64,000 nt of DNA from Xiphias gladius (lineage: Eukaryota; Chordata; Actinopteri; Istiophoriformes; Xiphiidae). Below the pieces are notes generated by a model, which was not told the DNA's origin, searched no databases, and saw only the letters and a list, made by a program, of their open reading frames with translations. The DNA lies in NCBI RefSeq assembly GCF_016859285.1, contig NC_053414.1, forward strand, positions 24,395,517 through 24,459,516, written 5' to 3'. Shown here one piece after another: positions 15,301-26,250 of this stretch. Position 1 is the stretch's first letter. Every line of letters starts with the position of its first letter. Position numbers and translations under genes: made by a program.

Positions 15301-16696
15301 TAAGGGTTTACTTCAGTTTGTCTTATGACTGCATGTTCACAAAAGTATGGATTGCGGCGTTTCAGATGATTGTTTCTCCTACCTAAGAGAAGCACATGAC
15401 AGGAAAAGCAAGGAAGACTTTTCAGAAGGGTCCTTAAAAATTTGGACTTAAAGGAAAGGTTTGACACTTCCCTTTTGTTGTTGAGAGTTAGAGGAGGAAA
15501 TTAAGGGAATTGAGAAAAGATTGGCCGAAGATTGTCCAAAAGGTAACAAAATCTGGCAACCAGCTCCACTAAAGCTCACCAATACACACATTATATTTCA
15601 TTTGTTTAATCCATACAAGTGCCATACAAGTGCCAAAATGACACGGTTGTTTTACATGTGCCGGACTCTCTCTTGAGTGGGTGCAGAAGACTCGAGTAAG
15701 GCAGTGATTTCAGTTTATTTTAATCCTGTACTGAGATTAATGGAAATTAGTGGCTTTCTGGAAGGTTTGATGGACATGTTTCATATAACATGATAACTCT
15801 AAACACAACATTGACATGTTATCACCTCATAAAATTGATATGGCAAAAATGTGTTAGCAAACAGTTTACAGGTTCCTATTTTTGTATCCAATAGACAAAG
15901 AGCAACTGACAAATGTAAATTAGATATCCACTCTCCTTTTAGCTCTGTTTTGGTCTCCACCAAAGAAAAATATCTGGCTCTTTAGCTGCCAAATGCTCAG
16001 CTATTAATTAATTTTGTCAGTTGGTGCAGGACGTGTGGCGTACAGTAGATTTATCTGAGCCTCTTCATTAAAACATCTACCTGCCACTGGTAACAACGCT
16101 GATGACAGGGGTGAGACTGGACTAAAACATTGAAGTTGCGGCCTGTAAAGCCAAAACAATGAGCTTGAAAACACTAAAATGCTCAGTAGAGGTGAGGGGA
16201 ACTGCAGTGTCGGTTGGTAATTCTCTGTTAGTTTCTCACTATGAGCAACACCTTTCACATAGTTATTTGATCTACTGTTAACATAAAAATATTGATTAGT
16301 GCAGCTTTAAGGTGAATGACGTTTATCAACATGACCCTTTTTTGATATTGGACTTATTGTTGAATCAAAACTAGAATTGTCCGACTTTGTGACTTAAGCT
16401 TTTATGGTTATTTTAATGTGGAGATCAACACAAATGATTTGAATACTAATATGCCTTAATTTAAGCACATGTATATACATTTATGTGCAGCAAATTGTGT
16501 GTGTTTGTATCTACCAAAGCCTAGCGATCAGCTATCGAGACTTACGGGAGTGAAAGCGAGTAAAAATACAGTGTTTATCACATTAATTAAACTCATAAGT
16601 CTGTCTTAGTGTTCAGAAACCTGGAGCCTTAAGTGACTGAGCAGAGTAACTCCTACAGAGATTTGGGGTGTGAGTGTGAGTGTGAGTGTGAGTGTG

Positions 16697-16742
<46 letters not shown>

Positions 16743-18775
16743 CTCCGTCACTCTGCTGCCAGCTACAGATAAGCTTCACATTCCATCACGATTCTATCAC
16801 AGTCTGGTCGCTCTTCTCTCTGTGTGTGTTTCGGTGTCCAAATTGAGATGTGTTGCTCTCCTAGTGAAATGTGTGAGGGGAGATAAGTGTGTGAGGTGAC
16901 ATGTGAGGTGATCTTATGAGCAGAACTGGGCTCAGGGCTGCTGACACCAAGGCATTAGGGACAAATTAGTCTCTTTTAGGAGAACCTTTGTTGACAGCGC
17001 TGCATTGATTTGTGTCAGAAATAAGCTGCTTTGTGTATTTGTGTCCCCTGCCTAGCCATCACTGCCGTCCCCTCAGATATGCAATTTCATCTCTCTCTAA
17101 ATGTGTTGTAAAATAATAACACATTCTTATTGTCTTAAGAACAATAAATACTGGATCTCTACAGTGCAGTTTCTATGTCTTATGATCAAAAAGATCTCTG
17201 AAAATCGGACATTTGGTTTGAAATCCTGCACTCAATGGAAAAACTCAGACTGGCATTATTTATGACAGAGACGATTTCAAGTATGAAAGGTGCAACTCTA
17301 TGAGCAGAAGTAAGACACTGCTGAAGAAGAAAAACTCTCTCTCCTTCATACTTTTATAAAAAAGTCAAGTTAGTTTCTCCCACTGAAAACTTAATTGGCC
17401 TCAAACATGCTCTGTTAATAATGTTTAACTTCTAAATGAGCATAGTTCTCAATGACTGAACCGCATTCAGTTCATTGTTTTGCCAGTATGAGGGCACTGA
17501 TGATTTCACTTCCCACAAGTTCCTAATATCAATTGTTGCAATAGCTTCTTAAATGTAAATGATTTTTGACCACTAGGGGGAAGGACTGCTCGGCTGACAA
17601 GGTACCTTGTGGGGTTTTTGACTATAGTGGTGCAATGGAGCAGTGTTTTAATGAGAGGGTCGCTGTTTGTATGAGGACAGACATGTACACGTACGAGCAC
17701 ACAGGCAATGCGGTACACAACCTGGGCGACGCTTTCCCATGTTCCGCCGACCGACGTTTGGTGGCGGTAATGTGCAAAGAAACACTGCAATGTTTCTTTG
17801 CACATTACCGCATTACTGAGGCAGGCAAGAGGAGGATAGCTAGCTGATGTAAATGTGAGGATTTTAAATCCTGCAGGGTTAAATATTCAAACAACTGGAT
17901 CTGAAAATGTTGAACACATTCGTCAAGCGTCAAGGGCCACAGTTTGTCTTGGTCAGGGGTTGAGTTGTTGTAACCAAGTTTGTTTGCTGGAGTTCAGTCT
18001 GCTGAATTCTGAATCTTTTAGAGTGTACAATTTTGAGGCTACTTTAGAAAGGCTTATGTAGGCTGCACATAACTGTAGCTCTCTCTCTCCCCAGATTTCC
18101 TGTCTCTCTCTGCACTGTCAGTTCAAAGGAAGGGCAACAATGCCAAAAAAAAATATATATACATATTTTAAAAAAGGCTTTTGTACAAAGTGAACTTACA
18201 ACATGTCTCAGTCCAAAAAAGTTTTCTCAAAGTCAAAATGATGAAATACAATTACACAACATCACAAATTACGATCCCAAAAATTACCCAGGGGTTAAAA
18301 CAACAACTTTTTGCCAATCTCAACAAAAACAGAGCTTTATAAGCATTGTTCACCAATTTCTGCCCCCATCATCTCTCTTCCCCTGCTTTCCACAAGGCAC
18401 AGATAATGTGACTGATCCAGTGTTTGTACCCTCGTCTCTGTTTTCAGCTAATTCATTCTTCTTCCTTCCTTCCCTCCCTCCCTCCACGTTTGTCTTCCTT
18501 ATCAATTGTTTCACAGTTCCTCGCTCTCTGACTCAAGGTGAGAGACAGAGAGGGAGGGTGGAGGTCATGGCTGAACAACATCAGACACTTTATACCGTAT
18601 GTGTAGACAAAGTCTTTGCACCTATTTCTCGAAGAGACAACGGTATGTGCAGGAAACCTTGACTTTTTGGAGTAACTGACTAACAAGTCTGTATCAGCAT
18701 ATGGCTCCAACTTTTTTTTTTTTTTTTTTACTAAGCAATACATACCAACACACACACACACACACGCACACACAC

Positions 18776-18811
<36 letters not shown>

Positions 18812-18928
18812 GCCTGGGGCTGCCGGTCTGTCACTGTATGGTAATCTGAATCTGCTATCAGCTATATGTCACCTCTCTGGATAGGTATGGAGAAAAAAGA
18901 TACCGTGTTTTCACATTGTGCGTGCGCG

Positions 18929-18967
<39 letters not shown>

Positions 18968-21900
18968 TGGTAAGCATGTATAGGTTGTCATCATTTTACA
19001 AGGAAGTCAAACAGACAGGAATCTCTCGCACCTTTCTAACCTTTGTTTCCTGCTGGCTGCTAATAATCCCAACACCATCACCACCACAGTTTAAAGTATT
19101 GTGGGAACTTTGTGGTACACTGTGCGTCAGCAGAGATATTACAACTCTCATTACAACGGTGTAATCTCTAAATCCATCCAGATAGACTGAACTATTGTTC
19201 TGTTGCTTGCTGTCCAGCTTGATGCTTGGATCGGCTCCCTGAACTCAAAAAACTAACAGCCGTTAGCAGTTGTCTTGCGTTGGAGCATTTGCTACAAAAA
19301 CACAACAACAAAGAATGCAGCTGAACCGGTGAAGGCCTGATATTTAATCATTAACCACAGACTGTTAACAATGTATAACTAAGTATGCATGAGTGTGGCT
19401 GTAGGTTTTAAGCTCTGTCGGTTTCCCAAACTAAAGTCTCCCAGATTTATTGAATTTTTTAAGAAACTTATCTTTGAGACAAATACTCATACAAGCACCT
19501 GAATCAACAGAGACATTCCTGGCTGAAAAATATGAATTCTGTTCATAAATGTTAACCATTGCCATGCCAACATGCGCACAGACACAAAGACACACACACA
19601 AAGCATCACTTTTGTTGACAGAGAGTTGTGTGTATTGGAAGAGCATGAAAGGAAAAATCCTAGCCCATCAGCCTATTCACAGTAAAAACAACACCACGGC
19701 CTGGGGCTGCAAATAAAGGAGGGATGAGACAAAGAGGAGCCCCCTTCCTACGTTTCCTCCCCTTATTCCTCCCAAGCAGGTCCTGTCATGGTACTGATGC
19801 AATACAAACCTGCTGGCAGGGCCACAAAAAGCCAGACAGAGGAATAAAGAGATGGGGTTTTCTCACTGTGCCTTCGAGGGACATTTGAGAGAACGCATAG
19901 CGTGGAGCAGGGATAACCTGTCCAGTCTGAGGCAGGGTTGAGATCTTTACTATGGCACTGGTGAACACACAGACACTTATTCAAGATAGCAGGTAGGATG
20001 TCAGAGATAAACACAAACAAACGTGTGAAAAGATATGCACACAGGCCTGATGTGTGTAAGTGTGTGTGTGCAGGGGAGGGTGTGTCTGTGCTTGCTGTGG
20101 GAGGTTAGGATGGTCATGGGAGGGCAGGTTTGTGGGTTAGTCTCATTTTTCCATTTGAAAATAAGGGCGTCACCTAAGAACAAAGGCAAACCCAACTGAC
20201 AGCAGGGACAACAAAAGAGATCTGACTACTGGAATTAAACATGTGTTACTGCATGTGTGCATGCTCTTTGTATACCGACTACAGAGCTGTATAAATACTA
20301 TACAGGGAATGCTTTGGAATCTATCATGTTTAAAGCTGCAAAGACCAGGTTCTGTTCCCAGCAGATGCATTACAATATCTAGTTATTCATTCTTCTTTTT
20401 TTTCTACTTTGTTATGTTATTCTTCTGGATGTAACTGTATTAAAGTGTTGCAGGAAATAACTTGTGTTACTTGCGTATCATTTCAAAATTTTAGCCATGC
20501 TAACAGCATTACTGTACAGCTGGAAATGCTGATGTGGCCATCGGTCGGCCCACCACTTTCGCCCAGACCGAAATATCTCGACAACCATTGGATGAACTGC
20601 CATGAAATTTGGTTCAAAAATTCATGTTCCCCAGTGGATGAATTAGAATAACTCTGGTGATCCCCTGACTTAATCTAGCACTATCATCGAGTCAAAATTT
20701 TAATTTGTCCAATACTTTGGTTCAAGACTAAATACCTACAAGACTAATGACATTCCCATCAGCCTCAGCTGTAGTTTGTGTTTAGTGTAAATGAGCCAAT
20801 GTTAGCATGCTAACAAGCTGGACAAATGCTGCGTCATATTGTTTAAACCATAGTTAGGAGCAGCCAATTGGAAAAAAACGTTCATGTCAGTCTCCAACTT
20901 GTAATTCTGAGTCTGAGATATCGGGAATTTTTGAAAGCAACGATATCTCCCACTTATGAAAAGAATAACATGACAACAAACTGTTGGCAAAAGGGCTGCA
21001 AATACACCGTTCAGCCTCAACATTAAAACCTCTAACCGGTTTCAATGTTGTGGCTGATCGGTGTAAACCATCGTTTGCAGTTACATCAAAATAAAATCCA
21101 CTAATAAAACTAACACAATCCATTCATCTAATTTTTTAGAAGCTGTTTGTATCTGGTTTCACTTGATAACAAACTGCTACAAATACATAACACAAAAAAG
21201 AAGCTAATTTAGGCTGTTTATCTGATTTGAATTAAAGGTTAGCACTAGGGCTAATGACCCTGTAATAACACCTGAAACTCCAGTGTTAGACGGAATAAGA
21301 TGCGTCTTTCCTGTTCTTCCCATTCTTTTGACATTGCGTGAACAAAGCATAAGATGGTGACCAGGGTATACGTGCTATGCATCATCATGTTAGCATTGTC
21401 ACTGTGCACGTTAGTGTGTTGACGTTAGCATTTAGCTCATTTAGAACAGCCTCATAGAACCGCTAGCATGACTGTAGACTCTGTTTTGATGCTAGTGGCA
21501 GTATTGTTTCAGTACTTATATCAAAACAATACTTTTATTAATAACTTACTTGTTTGTTACAACCCCCCAATTTTAATTTAACCAAGGAAATCAAAGCTAT
21601 TGAATGCTTTCTGAACAACCAGGTGTACAAGAAGTTTGCCTAACTAAAATACAGTCTAAAACTGTCAAACATTTGATTTAAACCAGGAACTATCTGAAGA
21701 AAATGATAAGGTGTTTATGAACAACACCAGACATTCCATGCCAACTTTTGGTAAATGACAGTCTTCGATACCAAAGAGAATTGCGGTTCAGTACATAGTC
21801 CTACTCAATTCTGATAAAGCCCAAATTGACCTGCTGAGGGGTCATCTTTCTTTCACCACGCACAGTCCAACAAAAGCAAGTATGATGCTTGTTTTGCGAG

Positions 21901-23746
21901 GAGTGAACCTCAGACAAGGTGACTGTTTTGAGAAATGAGAGGCAGCAGAAGGGGAGAGGGGTCCAGAGAAGGAGCTGAGGCGTCTTTAATATGTAGGAAT
22001 GCATTCAAACATCCCAGCTGCCTGTACAAACAACTGGAACCTTCATATGTCATATCAGTGTAAGTGTGCATAATCCTGGCCAATGAGCAACCACCAAAGG
22101 GCAGTTTGGCAGTACTTTGCATATTTCCAGATAGTAGATATTATCTGATGGACATAGGATGAGCACACACAAAAACCAACCCTCTATGCAAATATAGTTC
22201 TTTTATGAATATTGTTGGAGTCATTTTTTGGTTCAGTATGAACCCCAGAAGCTTCACTTTGGAGCCTGTCTTCAGTTTTCTAGTCTCTTTCACAAACTAA
22301 ACAGTGTGAATTGTGTATGGGTGGGTTCAAACTCCGCCATCTGATCTGGATTTAGGAAGTTCCCCCAGTCTGACAGGGCCGTTACTGCAGGGAGACGGAG
22401 CAGGTATCTGAAGCATGATGGGGACAGAGAAAGACTCTGTCTGTCACCACATACTCATTATTAAGGAGGAGGCAGGGAGGGAAAAAGAGGAAAAGATACA
22501 GAATAGTAAAGGGGAAAGAGTAAGAGTAAAATTATGGTAGGAGGGTTAAAGGAGGGGGATGTGGAGGAAGATAAGCCCTCAGCAAAAACAAGCTGAGGGG
22601 GGTGAAACTGTGTGTGCGTGTGTGACTATGTGTGTGTGTTGAACCGTTCCCATTCTCCCCACCCCAACCCCTAGTAGAACGGAGGAATTTGGCTTTCAGC
22701 CGCTCACAACACACACAGAGAAGGAAGAGCAGACGCGAGCCAAACCACTGCATACCACCTTGAATCTGACCCTGGGTATCATGAGAAATCTCAGTCCCCC
22801 ACAGGAACTGAACATTGCCTCGTTTTCCATCTCATCTCCTGTTCATCTCCATCACACTCGTTTATCTCATCTCACTTTTCGTTTGATAATGCATCACCAT
22901 GCCTGCAGCATAGACTGACCTCTTGACTTCTCCTAATGGAATCAGGTTCCTACCTGAAACTAAACTATGACAATAACCCAAACCTAAACATGTGTCATAT
23001 TGGTCCATTTAAAGCATTTGTTATTTTTATACTACTCCATTTCAAAGATAAGAGAGAAATGTGATTGTCATCCAACTCTGATCTGCTGGAAACCACAACA
23101 CCGAACCCCTTTGTATGCAAATAGACTGACACCTGATTTAAGAAAAGAAAAAAAAGGAAAAAGAAAAACACAGGCAGGGTGAAGCAGACTGTAGTCTGAT
23201 CAAGTGTGTGTGTGTGTGTCTGTCTGTGTTTCCAACCTTGAAGCTGGTTAGCTCTTGTTTGGTGAATCCATTACTGTGGATGATCTTCATCTGTTTGACC
23301 AACGTGCTTTTACCGCTCTCTGCTGCACCTGCCGGAGGTTGTAAATAGTAGTTAAAACCGGGGTTTCAGAGATGTAACATATTAAACTGCCATCTATCCA
23401 TATGTGGTGGGACTTTATCACTGAATCTGCACTGGGGAAAATTAAACAGGGGTTCCTGATGAGGACTTGTGAGTCTGTCTCCCAAACCAAAACTGATGGT
23501 ACAGTTTAGAGCCCGGGGGCCTTCACGGGTGGTACACATGCACAGACTCTGCGGTGCAAAACAAAATAGGAATAAACTCCTATCAGGTGAGTTTATATCA
23601 GGATTGTCAGTCTCACCTAGTAAGAGTATTTTGACCACATTCATCTCCCGTTTGGCGTACTCATACAGGTCTCTGTCTATCTTGGCACTGTGTGTCCTCG
23701 CCTTCTTCTCCTCCTCTGTAACTTCGGTACCGAGGCACAGTCCCAT
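1..23746 (-). CDS. gnav1: G-protein alpha subunit, Gv class, partial (3' end beyond window)
   Basis: Heterotrimeric G-protein alpha subunit: a membrane-associated GTPase relaying receptor signals. Coding exons (minus): 23617-23746, 23237-23328, 15017-15109, 14208-14368, 11801-11929, 2479-2608, 2227-2298, 1-70 (incomplete). All joins are GT/AG and phases agree, giving 292 codons; about 65-70 C-terminal residues, including the receptor-contacting tail, are outside. Visible motifs: start MGLCLG with Gly2 (myristoylation) and Cys4 (possible palmitoylation), P-loop GAAESGKST at 44-52, switch I with Arg183 and Thr186, switch II DVGGQ with catalytic Gln209, and NKID (274-277) for guanine recognition. 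All GTPase residues expected in this part are intact. The class call rests on MGLCLG, the P-loop variant GAAESGKST and switch II text [14 protein letters not shown], which differ from Gi, Gq, Gs and G12 and resemble the Gv class as I remember it. A divergent Gi/Gq-like paralog is the alternative. Introns reach 9.2 kb. Confidence 0.82.
71..2226 (-). other. gnav1 intron 7
   Basis: Non-coding, 2.2 kb. It holds a (CA)n microsatellite beside the downstream exon (82-132) and, near 1,790-1,830, a short piece resembling the 'ggttgggaaccactg' consensus seen in many vertebrate repeats. Nothing else was recognised. Confidence 0.75.
82..132. repeat. (CA)n microsatellite at a splice acceptor
   Basis: About 25 CA units on the plus strand, so (GT)n in the gnav1 pre-mRNA, ending 11 nt before the acceptor of the NKID exon (exon begins at 70). 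Confidence 0.97.
3706..3779. repeat. (CA)n microsatellite
   Basis: About 37 CA units in gnav1 intron 5. Confidence 0.97.
4141..4175. repeat. (GT)n microsatellite
   Basis: About 17 GT units, opposite in orientation to the CA tract 360 bp away. Confidence 0.97.
6050..6480. repeat. Interspersed repeat, family B (near full copy)
   Basis: Contains 'gttagcttagctta', 'ctggcctggctctgtccaaa' and ends near 'cccatttcccaaaatgtcaaa', text I recognise as recurring in percomorph genomes. A second, truncated copy is at about 15535-15720. The element class is not assigned; no coding capacity is visible. Confidence 0.65.
8060..8200. repeat. Fragment of a common fish interspersed repeat
   Basis: The run from 'gacaggaagatagt' through 'gatgacatgcaacaa' to 'gaattgaactgagagc' resembles a repeat widespread in fish introns (a dispersed consensus with 'gatgacatgcagcaaagg'). 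Recognised from memory only; boundaries approximate. Confidence 0.45.
8865..8898. repeat. (CA)n microsatellite
   Basis: About 17 CA units in gnav1 intron 5. Confidence 0.96.
9985..10260. repeat. Interspersed repeat, family D (copy 1)
   Basis: Shares with 20540-20822 the blocks 'agcgccatcatcaggcaaaa', 'aaaactaatgacatcccc', 'atcagcctctgctgt' and 'gttagcacgctaacaagctg', in the same order. Family not named; common in percomorph fish. Confidence 0.65.
12287..12362. repeat. (CA)n microsatellite
   Basis: 38 uninterrupted CA units in gnav1 intron 4. Confidence 0.97.
12620..13120. repeat. Interspersed repeat, family C (copy 1)
   Basis: Shares ordered blocks with 15895-16315: 'ttagtctccac', 'ggctcttcagctgctaaatg', 'gggagctgtagag', 'tctgtggtttcatcactatg', and the end 'atattgattagagaagcttt'. 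Class unknown; no coding frame. Confidence 0.65.
14369..15016 (-). other. gnav1 intron 3
   Basis: 0.65 kb intron with an imperfect GT/GAGT microsatellite at 14731-14803; otherwise nothing recognised. Confidence 0.8.
14731..14803. repeat. Imperfect (GT)n/(GAGT) microsatellite
   Basis: GT repeats interrupted by GA steps. Confidence 0.95.
15535..15720. repeat. Interspersed repeat, family B (truncated copy)
   Basis: Shares 'aggtaacaaaatctggcaac' through 'ctaaagctcaccaatacaca' and 'catttgtttaatccatacaa' with the family consensus as I know it; partly matches 6230-6300. Confidence 0.5.
15895..16315. repeat. Interspersed repeat, family C (copy 2)
   Basis: Ordered match to 12620-13120: 'ttggtctccacca', 'ggctctttagctgccaaatg', 'tttctcactatgagcaac', 'atattgattagtgcagcttt'. 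Confidence 0.65.
16669..16741. repeat. (GTGTGA)n followed by (GT)n
   Basis: About six GTGTGA hexamers then about 18 GT units. Confidence 0.95.
17765..17810. repeat. Perfect inverted repeat (20-bp arms, 6-nt loop)
   Basis: Left arm 17765-17784, loop 17785-17790, right arm 17791-17810, with no mismatches. It lies inside gnav1 intron 2, beside 'gttccgccgaccgacgtt'. Confidence 0.95.
18748..18811. repeat. (CA)n microsatellite with CG interruptions
   Basis: About 32 dinucleotides, two of them CG variants; preceded by a poly-T run at 18712-18729. Confidence 0.96.
18930..18965. repeat. (GT)n microsatellite
   Basis: About 18 GT units, in opposite orientation to the CA tract about 120 bp away. Confidence 0.96.
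20540..21490. repeat. Interspersed repeat, family D (copy 2), interrupted by an insertion
   Basis: The first part (20540-20822) matches 9985-10200 in order up to 'gttagcatgctaacaagctg'. The expected continuation ('catgttagcattgtcact ... ctagcatgactgtagactct') resumes only at about 21375-21490. The roughly 550 bp between contains the 63-bp palindrome, so it looks like an insertion inside an older repeat. Confidence 0.6.
21003..21065. repeat. 63-bp palindrome (28-bp arms)
   Basis: Arms 21003-21030 and 21038-21065 pair with few mismatches around a 7-nt centre. The arm text 'acaccgttcagcctcaacat' matches the end of a widespread fish Tc1/mariner-like element as I remember it. A diverged relative is at 29318-29379. 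Confidence 0.8.
23329..23616 (-). other. gnav1 intron 1
   Basis: 288 bp between the N-terminal exon and the P-loop exon; the split falls after the first base of the first P-loop glycine codon, as phase 1 requires. Nothing else is seen. Confidence 0.85.
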
Positions 23747-24300
23747 CCCGAGCGCTCATCTCCTCCCCGACCCGGACCAGAGAGGAAAAACAAAGGCAGG
23801 GAGTCCAGGCTGGGATCACCCTGAGTTCGTTTCCACAAGCTGCATGCTCCGGGCTCCTCTGCTCCCCCTGAGTCTGTCCCCGTGAGTCTCCCTGCTGCGT
23901 AGAAAAGTTAACTCTCCGGAAAGGAAAAGAAAAGAAAAGAAAAGAAAGTTCAGGCTATCTCCGAACCATCTTTCAAACAAAGTCGGCCTCGTGGCGGGTC
24001 AGAGTGGTTGTGCGCATCGCTCCAGCGGTTGCTTCTCGCTGTCGGCGGCAGATTTGATCGCGCGGTAACTTTTCGGCGACCGTCCACGGAAGTGAAAACC
24101 GCACGACTGTCGCGTCCGTGTGCGCCCGCGGCGGCTCAAACGCTGCCCCGCCGCCTTGGCAGAGACCCCGGCTCATCCTACGACGGCCTCCTCCCACTGC
24201 GCCCCGGTGCCCGGACTGGGGAGCTTTCGGACTTCCCTGGGAAGTGACGTGCCTCGTCCAAAAACCGGGGACAAAACCGCTGGTCGCGCAGTCCCGGTGT
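23747..24300 (-). promoter_or_regulatory. GC/CpG-rich 5' region of gnav1
   Basis: Immediately upstream of the gnav1 start codon, base composition shifts to GC-rich with many CpG steps (about 23,970-24,300), unlike the AT-rich surroundings. This suggests a CpG-type promoter and 5' UTR. A GAAAA repeat lies at about 23,920-23,947. The transcription start cannot be located from sequence alone. Confidence 0.45.
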
Positions 24301-24364
24301 ATTTAGCACATTTACCTGCGCACGCTGGGGAAACGCAGCCTCTCGCTTGTGCTTCGATGTTGGA

Positions 24365-24960
24365 CTGGCGGTGGGGAAAAGTAACTGAGTACATTTACTT
24401 CAATTACTATACAATTTTCACTTACTTGTACTAAATCCATGATGAGTAACTTTAGACTTCCACTCCGCTACATTTCAAAGTGACGTGTTGTCCTTTTTCT
24501 TTTCTTTTTTTTTAACCCCACTACATTTATTTAACAGCTAGAGTTTCTACTTAGTTTTCAGGTCAAGATCTTGTATAGGAAATAACATGTGACGAGCTTA
24601 TAAAATACAGTCAGTTTTCAAGCATTAAACCAGCTTGTTCCTCCATTAAAACAAAGAGAGCGATTTAAAATCACTGAAGCCCAAAGAGGGAAAAGTATCC
24701 AATATGTCAAACTGTAAAGAAAAGTCCATAACACTAATACAAATGTATGCACCAGAACTTTGTGTTTTCCTATTTCCTCTCCCATTAATCATCTTATAAA
24801 CCCCTCAGATTTATCTTGGGGACATTTTATTGCAGAGTGAGTACTTCTACTTTGGACACTTCAAGTACATTTTGCTGACAATACCTCTGTACTTTCACAA
24901 AAGTACGATTTTGAACGCAGGACTTTTACTTGTAATGAAAAGCTTCTATCAAAGAAAATA
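24365..24960. repeat. Interspersed repeat, family A (copy 1)
   Basis: Runs from 'gtaactgagtacatttactt' through 'ctccgctacatttcaaagtg' to 'ttcaagtacattttgctgac' and 'gcaggacttttacttgtaat'. I know this text as a very common percomorph dispersed repeat. Partial copies are at 36130-36485 and 42640-42960. It lies in the gnav1-pcyt2 intergenic gap. Confidence 0.7.
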
Positions 24961-26250
24961 AGTTCCAGTCATGTCCATGGTGGACATGAGTTGTCAGTTA
25001 TTCAGCCTATGTGTAGGGGTTTTTGTAACAGTCATAGTAGTAATCATCATTATGGCTTGTGATCCTATTTCTGTAAACAAACTGAAAGTTAAAATAAAAT
25101 TCCATATCACATTGGAAATACTCTTTCTTTTACAATTAAAAACTTTAGACAGATATTTTGTTCTTCTGAATTTAAAATTGTACTCACCAACACAACACTT
25201 TTCTTATCTCAGCCCTTCAAATTTTGTCTCTGTATACATTAATCTTTTTTTTCTAGTTCCTGTATTCTTTTTTACTAAGTATTCTCTTAAAAAAATGAGT
25301 TTGTTGCTCAGCCTTCATATAAGAGGAATTTTTTTGTCTAACTTGTTACTTTTATTGTTTCTGTTTGTCTTGTCTTTATGCGGTTTTCTCGCTCTTTATC
25401 ATCACAGTATGGGACAGCAGGAAACCTGCGTCAGGCCCATAGCCGGCAATGTTTCTCTTTAAGCTGCTGTTTTTCTGGTAAGTAAATAAATGAATTAAAT
25501 GGAAAAAAGAAAAGAAAATTAAAATGTATTTATTTCTTTTGTTTTATTTGAAGTTTTTTTTTTTAGGCTTGGAGAGGTGAAAGAATTTGAACATTGTAGA
25601 AAAGTTTTTTTTAAAAAGTAGTAAAATGAACAATTATATAGAACAGCTTTTCCCCCTGGTGACCCTCTGAGACCGCTTTGGGGCTTCCAACCACTGCATT
25701 ATGTTAGCACTAACCAGACTGCTATTTAAATTTCATTATTAGTCATTTCAGCAAATGGATCTCCTCTGGGCCCCCGAGAGACCCTGTGTAAAATAAATGT
25801 TTATCTTCCCTATTTAATCCCCTGAAAATCAGAGAATTAAAAAAAAGAAAAAAATGGCAAAAAAAAACAACTAACAGCTTAGACCAAATGTATGTGGAGA
25901 GTTTGATCTTGACGTTTCAGTTGGCACAGTGGCACCTAACATGAAAAAGACTATGTCTGTTATGTCCCTCAGACAAGTGACGGGACCCTTCCTGCCGTGG
26001 CTCCTCCGGGCCACTCGGGTTGATGGATTAAAGGCCTTTTGTGTTCGTAATGAGGTGACGGTTTGCAGTTTTTGTTCAAATCTGAGATCAGTGTGAATGG
26101 GACAGGAGCAATCGGATTTAGGAGTTTCTAAGTGGCTGTGGCCTCATTTCACTGACTCAGTGAACCGTGGCTTTGTGCTGATCCAACAAAGATCTCTGTC
26201 ATCAGGCTGCAGTAAAACACACATCAGGTGATACTTTGCCATATTACCGG
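24961..26250. other. Intergenic gap between gnav1 and pcyt2
   Basis: No supported gene. The plus-strand frame at 24971-25462 is leucine/phenylalanine-rich, low in complexity and matches nothing. A short 'ccctggtgaccctctgagac ... ccaaccactgcat' segment near 25,655-25,705 resembles a repeat fragment. Confidence 0.6.

Larger units (their letters stand above)
15110..23236 (-). other. gnav1 intron 2 (8.1 kb)
   Basis: Holds repeat families B (15535-15720), C (15895-16315) and D (20540-21490, interrupted), a GTGTGA/GT satellite at 16669-16741, an opposed CA/GT pair (18748-18811 and 18930-18965), a perfect 20-bp-arm hairpin at 17765-17810 and a 63-bp palindrome at 21003-21065. No coding frame with family resemblance was found on either strand. 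Confidence 0.75.

Noticed and set aside
17566-17847. Overlapping 93- and 99-codon frames on both strands
   Set aside because: They come from a palindrome and flanking repeat-like sequence; no protein family matches.
24971-25462. 163-codon plus-strand frame, hydrophobic, possibly a membrane protein
   Set aside because: It is Leu/Phe-rich because of AT-rich, T-biased sequence; no conserved motif, no splice context, and it lies next to a repeat.
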